From assembly GCA_033794685.1 (NCBI GenBank), contig JARAYZ010000002.1: a stretch of DNA of 64,000 bases, one strand, 5' to 3'. Made by a program: the position numbers and the translations under genes. The notes below the pieces were generated by a model that had not been told where the DNA came from, ran no database searches, and saw only the letters and a list, made by a program, of their open reading frames with translations. Each line of letters starts with the position of its first letter. The first letter of the stretch is position 1. Source of the stretch: Lentzea sp033794685. GTDB lineage: Bacteria; Actinomycetota; Actinomycetes; Mycobacteriales; Pseudonocardiaceae. Positions 1 through 6,093 of the stretch are shown piece by piece.

Positions 1-157
1 CATCGCCGGGGAGCTCGAACTGCTGGGGGCGCTGCGCAACAGCGCGGTGCGGGACCTGGCGTTGCGGGCGGTGACGTTGTCGGAGGAGGGACTCGGCACG
101 GTCGCCGACATCGTGGAGGCCATCGGGCGCAGAGAGGCCCAACGCAAGGAGGAATGA
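1..157 (+). CDS. C-terminal end of an XRE-family helix-turn-helix regulator (partial)
   Basis: An open frame enters from the left edge and stops with TGA at 155-157, giving about 51 visible residues. The tail is alpha-helical and leucine-rich (a run containing VRDLALRAV, then TVADIVEAI) and ends in a charged segment. This is the usual C-terminal helix of the XRE regulators that precede ImmA/IrrE genes in actinomycetes; the DNA-binding domain itself lies outside the window. The next gene starts 3 bp after the stop and uses the AAGGAGG at about 147-153 as its ribosome binding site, so the two are co-transcribed. The family call rests on the tail and on gene order, not on a visible HTH. Confidence 0.6.
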   Translation, partial: IAGELELLGALRNSAVRDLALRAVTLSEEGLGTVADIVEAIGRREAQRKEE

Positions 158-160
158 GCG

Positions 161-634
161 TTGCTGGGCAGGAAGAACGCGCTGTGGCGGCGATGCGAGC
201 GGATCGCGTCCTCTGTGGACCTGCCTGATCCGTTCGACGTGCACGCGTTGTTCGGGAGCGTTGCCGAACGGCGGGGGCGGCCGATCGAACTGGTCCCGTT
301 GCAGAGCAGGCCCGGCGCGCCGTGCGGGGTGCTGGCGGCGACGGACCGGGCGGACTACGTGTTCTACGCGCGGGACACCTCGCCGCTGCACCAGCGGCAC
401 ATCCTGTTGCACGAGCTGGGACATCTGCTGTGCGGGCACGCGGAGGGGCAGCGGCTCTCGGACCAGGTCGCGGCGATGCTGACGCCGAACCTGCCGGTCG
501 AACTGGTGCGGCGGGTGCTCGGGCGCACGACCTACCTGTGGGAGCACGAGCAGGAGGCCGAACTGGTGGCGTCGCTGATCGTGCGGCGGCTCGAACGCGG
601 TGCGGACCCGGTGCGATCGGCGTTCGGGTCGTGA
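161..634 (+). CDS. ImmA/IrrE-family metallo-endopeptidase domain protein
   Basis: Encodes 157 residues with a zinc-metallopeptidase signature HELGH at residues 84-88, inside the context HILLHELGHLLCGH, which is the core of the ImmA/IrrE (DUF955) fold. Family members cleave or relieve partner XRE repressors, for example in ICEBs1 and in Deinococcus IrrE. The TTG start at 161 is chosen because AAGGAGG lies 8 bp upstream and the preceding gene ends at 157; no in-frame ATG is available nearby. It sits between an XRE regulator and a membrane protein, overlapping the latter by 4 bp (GTGA). Inference: a peptidase-repressor switch coupled to the membrane protein. No signal peptide is seen, so it is cytoplasmic. 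Confidence 0.85.
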   Translation: MLGRKNALWRRCERIASSVDLPDPFDVHALFGSVAERRGRPIELVPLQSRPGAPCGVLAATDRADYVFYARDTSPLHQRHILLHELGHLLCGHAEGQRLSDQVAAMLTPNLPVELVRRVLGRTTYLWEHEQEAELVASLIVRRLERGADPVRSAFGS

Positions 635-1749
635 TCAGCTACGTCACCGCGGCGCTGCTCGCGGTGATCGGGCTGGCCCAGCTCACCACCACCCGGCGCC
701 GGCCGCGCCACCTCGTGACGTTCTTCCTGAGCATGGCCTCGAGCCTCACGATCTCGGCCGAGCCGACGGTCGCGCTCATCGGGACGGAGTACGAGCTGGC
801 GTGCCGGCTCGTCACGAACATGCTGCAGATGCTCGCCGTGCACGCGCTGATGAAGCTCGCGCGCAGCACCCGCTCCCCCGAACCGCGCACGTCCCCCGAA
901 CCGCAGACACCCCCCGAACCGCGCACACCGTGGTGGCCGCTCGCGCTGTGCTGGGCCGTGATGGCGTTGGCCTGCCTGGACTTCGGGCCCGCGTACGGCG
1001 TCGACGACATGTTCGCGTTCCAGTGGCGGCCGAGCGTCCTGCTCTACCAGGTGGCGCTCACCGGGTATCCGATCGGCTGTCTCGTCGTGTTCGTCCTCGC
1101 CCTCTCCCGCAACGCCGCCACCCGCCCGCGGGGCACGTTCCGGGCCGGGCTGTGCGTGATCGTCGCGGCCGCGGTGGCGACGATCGGGTGGGGGCTGTTC
1201 TCCGGGCTTCCGTCGCTGACGTTCGCGGTGACCGGGTTCGGTGTGGCCGAGTTCCTGCCGGTGTCGCGGAACATCGGGCTCGTGGCGATGGCGCTGTGGG
1301 TGGCCGGCGCGCTGCTCACCGCGTGGGACGGGGCGTCACGTTTGCTGCGGACGTGGCGCGGAATCCGTGCGGTGACACCGTTGTGGCGGGTGCTGGTGGC
1401 CGCGCAGCCGCAGATCGCCCTGCCCGCGCGGCACGACCTGGAGTTCACGCTGTACCGGCGGCTCATCGAGATCCGCGACGGGCTGCTGGCGTTGCGCGCG
1501 CACGTCCCGCCGCAGGTCCAGGACTGGCTGCGCGCCCCGGTCGACGGTCCGACGCGCGCCGCCGCCGAACTCGCCGCCGCGATGGTGATGCGCGACGCCG
1601 GACGGAGCTGGCCCCAGCAGCCGTCCGGGCACGGGGGTGAGGCGCCCAGTGTGGAGGCCGAGACCGCCTGGCTGGGCGCCGTGTCGTCGGCCTTCACCCG
1701 CTCGCCCGTGGTGCGGGAGGTGCGGCGACGGGCTGAGCTCGACGCGTGA
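631..1749 (+). CDS. Integral membrane protein, DUF6545 / MAB_1171c-type
   Basis: GTG start at 631 overlaps the stop of the peptidase gene (GTGA), giving 372 residues. The N-terminal two thirds carries about six or seven hydrophobic segments; the C-terminal third (from about residue 240) is soluble, helical and arginine-rich, and resembles the DUF6545 tail. A proline-rich linker near residues 82-99 is made of three 6-residue repeats (PEPRTS-like), encoded by three 18-bp DNA repeats at 874-927. The order XRE, ImmA/IrrE, MAB_1171c-type membrane protein is one I know as recurrent in actinobacteria. Function is unknown; the transporter label used for the family is only putative. The 3' end overlaps the convergent GMC gene by 56 bp. 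Confidence 0.7.
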   Translation: MISYVTAALLAVIGLAQLTTTRRRPRHLVTFFLSMASSLTISAEPTVALIGTEYELACRLVTNMLQMLAVHALMKLARSTRSPEPRTSPEPQTPPEPRTPWWPLALCWAVMALACLDFGPAYGVDDMFAFQWRPSVLLYQVALTGYPIGCLVVFVLALSRNAATRPRGTFRAGLCVIVAAAVATIGWGLFSGLPSLTFAVTGFGVAEFLPVSRNIGLVAMALWVAGALLTAWDGASRLLRTWRGIRAVTPLWRVLVAAQPQIALPARHDLEFTLYRRLIEIRDGLLALRAHVPPQVQDWLRAPVDGPTRAAAELAAAMVMRDAGRSWPQQPSGHGGEAPSVEAETAWLGAVSSAFTRSPVVREVRRRAELDA

Positions 1750-3373
1750 GGTGCTCCGCGGTGCGCAGGGCCAGTGCCGCCATCGTCAGCGACGGGTTGG
1801 ACGTGCCGAGCGACGGCATGCTGCCGCACCCCACCGCGTACAGGTTCGGGTGGTCCCAGCAGCGTTGCCACTGGTCCACCACCGAGTCGTGGGGCGAGGT
1901 GCCCATGACGTGCGTGCCGCCGCCGTGCCCGGCGCCCCAGTACCGCAGCGGTTCGCCGTCGTGCTCGAAGTACCGTTCCTCGTCGGGTTTGTAGGACGTG
2001 TAGTCGTCGGCGCCGAGCAGTTCGAAGATCCGGTCCGACACCCGTTTCGCGGCCAGCAGCCCGTCTTTCACGTAGTCCGAGAGTCCGTAGTGGATCGACG
2101 GGCGCGGGTTGCCCAGCGGGTCCAGGTCCGTTCCCAGTGTCACGCGGTTCGCCGGGTCCGCCTCCTGCTCGATCTCGAACTGGAGCGTGAACTGCCGGCT
2201 GACGCGGTCCGCCACCGCCTCTCGCAACGCCGGGCCCCGGAGTCCCGCCGCCACGAACTCGGCGGTGTCGGAGTCGGGGCTGCCGGCCGACCAGCCCCAG
2301 CCCCAGTTGCCGATCTCGATGCGGAACGGCGCCCGCACGGCGCGGTCCGGACCACTGCGGAAGGCCTCGATGCCCGTCGTCGAACCCGGCCCGCGGAACG
2401 GCCCGATCGCCTGCGGCATCAGCGCCCACGTCAGCAGCGCGGGGTGGTCCATCAGGTTGCGGCCGACCTGGTCGCTGCTGTTCGCGAGCCCGGACAGGAG
2501 CAGCAGCTTGGCGTTCTCGATGGCGTGCGCGGCCAGGACGACCACGTCGGCCTCCACCGTGTGCCGCGTGTGCCTGCCGGACGTGTCGTCCTCGTAACGC
2601 TGGTAGCTGACCTTGGTGATCCGTCCGAACTCGTCGGCGTGCACCCGGTTCACCACGCAGCGCGTGCGCAGTTCGACGGTGGCGGACCACTGCTTCTGCG
2701 TCCGGTGCGGCGTGTACTTGGCGTTCTCCGGGCAGATCGGCACGCAACTGGCGAAGCCGGCGCACCGGTGCCCGTCCGGCAGGTACCCCTCCACGGGAAT
2801 CCCGTTGCGCGCCTGCGGTGTGCCGACGACGAGCAGCTCCCGGCCGTCGACGCGAGCACCGTCCACAACGGACGCGATGGCGTGGTCGAGGTACGTGCGG
2901 GGCAGGGCGTGCATGGGATAGCGGTAGCCGTCCGCGACGGGCAGGTGCTGCCGTTGCTCGTCGGCGTCGGCCGCGATCCCGATCTCCCACTCCGCCGCGC
3001 GGTAGTGCGGTTCCAGCTCGGCGTAGCTCAGGGGCCAGTCTCGGCCGCGCCCGAAATCGGTGGCGTGGAAGTCGTCGGGCCGCATGCGGGGCGTGATGCC
3101 GGTCCAGGCGGTGCCGGTGCCGCCGTTCATGCGCAGGTACGGGCTGGAGTAGGCGAACGGACCGGTGTTGATCAGGTAGTCGCTCGACGGCGCGGCGGCG
3201 GTCCTGCGGTAGGGCTTGAGCGGCGACTTGACCAGCGCCGTGCGGAACCTGCCGACCGCGTCCTGGTTCACCTCCGCGCCGGCCTCCAGCACGAGCACCT
3301 GGAAACCGTTGTCCCCCAGCACTTTCGCGACGAGCGAGCCGGCGAACCCCGCGCCGACGACCACGGCCCTCAC
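1694..3373 (-). CDS. GMC-family FAD oxidoreductase (sugar/alcohol dehydrogenase catalytic subunit)
   Basis: 559 residues from a GTG at 3373 that overlaps the stop of the upstream small gene (GTGA). The dinucleotide fold VVVGAGFAGS begins at residue 4. The C-terminus has the GMC_oxred_C pattern: H483 and H488 in the GAGHGGGTHVMG stretch, then N526 in TSNPSLT, the usual catalytic His/Asn pair region. A C-x5-C-x3-C-P cluster (CAGFASCVPICP) in the middle resembles the cysteine motif of FAD-glucose and gluconate dehydrogenase subunits, where it binds an Fe-S cluster that passes electrons out of the flavin. It is operonic with a small-subunit-like gene and an ABM protein. Substrate unknown; no Tat or Sec signal is visible. 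Confidence 0.85.
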   Translation of the reverse strand: MRAVVVGAGFAGSLVAKVLGDNGFQVLVLEAGAEVNQDAVGRFRTALVKSPLKPYRRTAAAPSSDYLINTGPFAYSSPYLRMNGGTGTAWTGITPRMRPDDFHATDFGRGRDWPLSYAELEPHYRAAEWEIGIAADADEQRQHLPVADGYRYPMHALPRTYLDHAIASVVDGARVDGRELLVVGTPQARNGIPVEGYLPDGHRCAGFASCVPICPENAKYTPHRTQKQWSATVELRTRCVVNRVHADEFGRITKVSYQRYEDDTSGRHTRHTVEADVVVLAAHAIENAKLLLLSGLANSSDQVGRNLMDHPALLTWALMPQAIGPFRGPGSTTGIEAFRSGPDRAVRAPFRIEIGNWGWGWSAGSPDSDTAEFVAAGLRGPALREAVADRVSRQFTLQFEIEQEADPANRVTLGTDLDPLGNPRPSIHYGLSDYVKDGLLAAKRVSDRIFELLGADDYTSYKPDEERYFEHDGEPLRYWGAGHGGGTHVMGTSPHDSVVDQWQRCWDHPNLYAVGCGSMPSLGTSNPSLTMAALALRTAEHLTRRAQPVAAPPAPRASG

Positions 3374-3648
3374 CGGGCGCTTCTTCGGGGTCTCTGCTCC
3401 CAGCTGCCGAACCCGGGGCCGCGCGTGCCCGGCGCCGCGACACCGACCGCCTTCCACGCCAGGCCCTCGGCGTAGGCGCGCTCGCCCGGGATCACCCCGC
3501 GCCAGACCCCGGTGTACCAGAGCTGGATGATCTCGTGCTCCGGCGCGCCGTCGGCCAGTGCGCGGTACTGCTCGACCAGTCCGGTCGACCTCAGCTCCTC
3601 CGCCGAGAACCCGGTCAGCTCGGCGGACAACTCCACGAAGGCGTCCAT
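3370..3648 (-). CDS. Small subunit-like protein for GMC dehydrogenase (gluconate/sorbitol dehydrogenase subunit 3-like)
   Basis: 92 residues, start ATG at 3648. The region LSAELTGFSAEEL, followed by a helix and then HEIIQLWYTGVW, resembles the small, normally Tat-exported subunits of FAD sugar and sorbitol dehydrogenases (PF12318-like). This version has no Tat signal, so if it is a true partner it acts in the cytoplasm or depends on another route. Its stop overlaps the GTG of the GMC gene, which strongly suggests translational coupling and a physical complex. Upstream by 52 bp is the ABM gene on the same strand. A longer reading back to about 3729 is open but lacks the conserved character and a good start. 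The assignment to the family is by recognition of motif and context. Confidence 0.6.
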   Translation of the reverse strand: MDAFVELSAELTGFSAEELRSTGLVEQYRALADGAPEHEIIQLWYTGVWRGVIPGERAYAEGLAWKAVGVAAPGTRGPGFGSWEQRPRRSAR

Positions 3649-3700
3649 CCGGCCATCCTCAACGGAGGAACCGTGCTGCGCCAAACAACCCGGGCAATGC

Positions 3701-4033
3701 TCACCCGCGTGGCGCAACCTCCATCTCACCGAGCCGCGACCAGTCGTCCTGGTCCACCGACTGGCTGACGATGCGCGGAGTCTCCGCGAGGTACGGCGGC
3801 AGTTCCTTCTGGGCGTTCTTGAAGTGATCGGACTGCACGTGCGCGCCGCCCGCGTCGCCGTCGCGGAACGCCTCGACGAGCACGTACTCGGTGGCGTCGT
3901 CGAGGCTGCGCGACCAGTCGAACCACAGGCAGCCGGGTTCGGCGCGGGTGGCCTCGGTGAAGCTCCTGCTGATCTCGGGCCACGCCTCGGCGTGCTCGGG
4001 CAGGACGCGGAACTTGGCGGTGATGAAGATCAA
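3701..4033 (-). CDS. Antibiotic biosynthesis monooxygenase (ABM) domain protein, YgiN-like
   Basis: 110 residues spanning one ABM ferredoxin-like domain: a strand MIFITAKFRVLP, a helix, then EPGCLWFDWSRS (about 32-43), the EYVLVEAF strand, and the typical HVQSDHF helix start near residue 65. Members are small cofactor-independent dimeric oxygenases acting on quinol-like or polyketide substrates; YgiN oxidises menadiol. The gene is first in a probable minus-strand operon with the small subunit and the GMC oxidoreductase, so a role in quinone-linked redox chemistry is plausible but inferred. It is divergent from the MFS exporter, with a short region (4034-4128) shared by both promoters. Confidence 0.85.
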   Translation of the reverse strand: MIFITAKFRVLPEHAEAWPEISRSFTEATRAEPGCLWFDWSRSLDDATEYVLVEAFRDGDAGGAHVQSDHFKNAQKELPPYLAETPRIVSQSVDQDDWSRLGEMEVAPRG

Positions 4034-4128
4034 GACGGCCTCCTCCTGGCGTTCTCTCCCGAGCCTAGGGCGTGCTCCTCCGCCCTGCGAGATCGCCCGA
4101 CCTGCGCGACCATCCCCCGGTGCCCGAG

Positions 4129-6093
4129 ATGATCGACACCCGCAGGAGGAACCTGGTCGTCGCGGCCGTCCTCCTCGCCATGCTGCTGGCCGCCCTCGAC
4201 CAGACCATCGTGTCCACCGCGCTGCCCACGATGGTGGCCGACCTGGGTGGCGGCGCGCACCTGTCGTGGGTGGTGACGTCGTACCTGCTCGCCGAGACGA
4301 TCATGACGGTGCTGATCGGCAAGTTCGGCGACCTCTACGGCCGCAAGAAGACGTTCCTCGTCAGCGTCGCGCTGTTCCTGGTCGGGTCGTTCTTCGCGGG
4401 CTGGTCGGAGTCGATGGGCACGCTCATCGCGTTCCGCGCCGTGCAGGGACTGGGCGCGGGCGGACTGATGGTCACCTCGACGGCGATCATCGCGGACGTC
4501 GTGCCGCTGAAGCAGCGCGGGAAGTTCCAGGGCTTCGCGGGCGCGGTGTTCGGCATCGCGACGGTGGCCGGGCCGTTGCTCGGCGGGCTGTTCGTCGACC
4601 ACCTGAGCTGGCGGTGGGCGTTCTACGTGAACATCCCGCTCGGCATCGCCGTGGTGCTCGTGGCGGTCGCCGCGCTGCCGGCGATCAGGACCGAGGGCAA
4701 GCCGAAGATCGACTACGCGGGCATCGCGCTGATCGCCCTGGCCGCGACCGGGCTGACGCTCGTCACGAGCTGGGGCGGCACCGAGTACGCGTGGACGTCG
4801 CCGACGATCCTGTGGATGGCCGCCGGCTCGATCGTGCTGCTGGTCGCGTTCGTGCTGGTGGAACAGCGCGCGGCCGAGCCGATGCTGCCGATGAGGTTGT
4901 TCCGCAGCCGGGTGTTCACCGTGTCGGGCATCCTGAGCTTCGTCGTCGGGTTCGCGATGCTCGGCGGCATCACGTACCTGCCGATCTACCTGCAGTACGT
5001 GCGCGGCGAGTCGGCCACGGCGTCCGGGCTGTGGATGCTGCCGCTGATCGCCGGACTCATGGCCACGGCGCTGTTCACCGGCAACACGATCAGCCGCACC
5101 GGCAAGTACCGGATCTTCCCGATCGTCGGCTCGGTCGGGCTCACCGTCGGCCTGTTCCTGCTGTCCCTGCTGGACGCCTCGACCAGCTACTGGGAGATGG
5201 GCGCGTTCATGGTGGTGCTGGGCGCGGGCATCGGCCTGGTGATGCAGGTGCCGGTGATCGTCGTGCAGAGCACCACGAACTACACCGACCTCGGCGTCGC
5301 CACGTCCGGCATCAGCTTCCTGCGCACCATGGGCAGCTCGTTCGGCGTCGCGATGTTCGGCACGATCTACGCGAACCAGCTGCCGAAGCACCTGGTGGTC
5401 CCGCCCGGTGTCGATCCGCGCGCCATCGCGAGCCCCGCCGCCGTCCACGCGCTGCCGGACGCGCTGAGGGCGCCGATCGTGGCCGGATACGCCGAGACCG
5501 TGCAGACGATGTTCCTGATCGCCGCGCCGATCGGGCTCGTGGCGCTGGCCGTCGCGTTCTTCCTGCCGCAGGTGCAGCTGCGCGACACGTCCCGTGCGGC
5601 CGCGACCGGTAACAGCGGTGTGGGCGAGAGCTTCGCCGCACCGCCGTCGAACTCCTACGACGAACTGCGCAAGCTGGTCTCGACGGTCGTCGCGAAGTCC
5701 GACGAGGACCCGGGCCTGGCCGTGCTGCGCCGATCCGGCGTCGACCTGCCGCTCGAACAGGCCTGGCTGCTCGGCCGCGTGTACCGGGCGTCGACGGACG
5801 ACGGGGTGGCCACGCTCGCCGAGATCGCCGAGATGACGAAGGTGCCCGGCGGCATCTTCGAACCGACCGCGCAGGCCCTGGTGCGGTCCGGGCACCTCGC
5901 GTCCGGCGACGACGGCTACCGGTTCACCGACGAGGGCGCGGAGGTGTTCACCCAGCTCGTGCGGGCGTGGCGGCGCTGGCTGCTCGACCAGCTGCGGGAC
6001 TGGCACGAGCCGGACCAGCGCGACTTCGCGCAGGCGCTCGACTCGTTCACCGACGAGCTGATCGAGAGCGGACGGCAGCTGAGCCGGGTTTAG
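4129..6093 (+). CDS. MFS drug exporter, DHA2 / EmrB-QacA type, with winged-helix-like C-terminal tail
   Basis: 654 residues from ATG 4129 (an in-frame GTG at 4120 is the alternative; no strong ribosome site favours either). About 14 transmembrane segments fill residues 10-490. The DQTIVSTALPTM stretch in TM1 and motif A, GKFGDLYGRKK, after TM2 mark proton-coupled DHA2 drug exporters. Residues about 509-654 are soluble: helix-rich with AEIAEMTKVP, then LVRSGHL and a YRFTDEGAEVF wing, resembling a MarR-type winged helix. Such tails occur in some actinobacterial MDR transporters, and their role is unknown. The gene is divergent from the ABM gene; its TAG stop overlaps the stop of the convergent SARP gene (TTAG at 6090-6093). 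Confidence 0.88.
   Translation: MIDTRRRNLVVAAVLLAMLLAALDQTIVSTALPTMVADLGGGAHLSWVVTSYLLAETIMTVLIGKFGDLYGRKKTFLVSVALFLVGSFFAGWSESMGTLIAFRAVQGLGAGGLMVTSTAIIADVVPLKQRGKFQGFAGAVFGIATVAGPLLGGLFVDHLSWRWAFYVNIPLGIAVVLVAVAALPAIRTEGKPKIDYAGIALIALAATGLTLVTSWGGTEYAWTSPTILWMAAGSIVLLVAFVLVEQRAAEPMLPMRLFRSRVFTVSGILSFVVGFAMLGGITYLPIYLQYVRGESATASGLWMLPLIAGLMATALFTGNTISRTGKYRIFPIVGSVGLTVGLFLLSLLDASTSYWEMGAFMVVLGAGIGLVMQVPVIVVQSTTNYTDLGVATSGISFLRTMGSSFGVAMFGTIYANQLPKHLVVPPGVDPRAIASPAAVHALPDALRAPIVAGYAETVQTMFLIAAPIGLVALAVAFFLPQVQLRDTSRAAATGNSGVGESFAAPPSNSYDELRKLVSTVVAKSDEDPGLAVLRRSGVDLPLEQAWLLGRVYRASTDDGVATLAEIAEMTKVPGGIFEPTAQALVRSGHLASGDDGYRFTDEGAEVFTQLVRAWRRWLLDQLRDWHEPDQRDFAQALDSFTDELIESGRQLSRV

Noticed and set aside
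1637..3475. A 612-codon open frame on the + strand across the GMC oxidoreductase
   Set aside because: Shadow of the GMC gene: no domain, biased composition, while the minus strand carries complete GMC motifs.
4067..4086. AGGGCG-N8-CGCCCT inverted repeat upstream of the MFS gene as an operator
   Set aside because: Six-base GC-only arms are expected by chance in DNA of this composition, and no regulator is adjacent.
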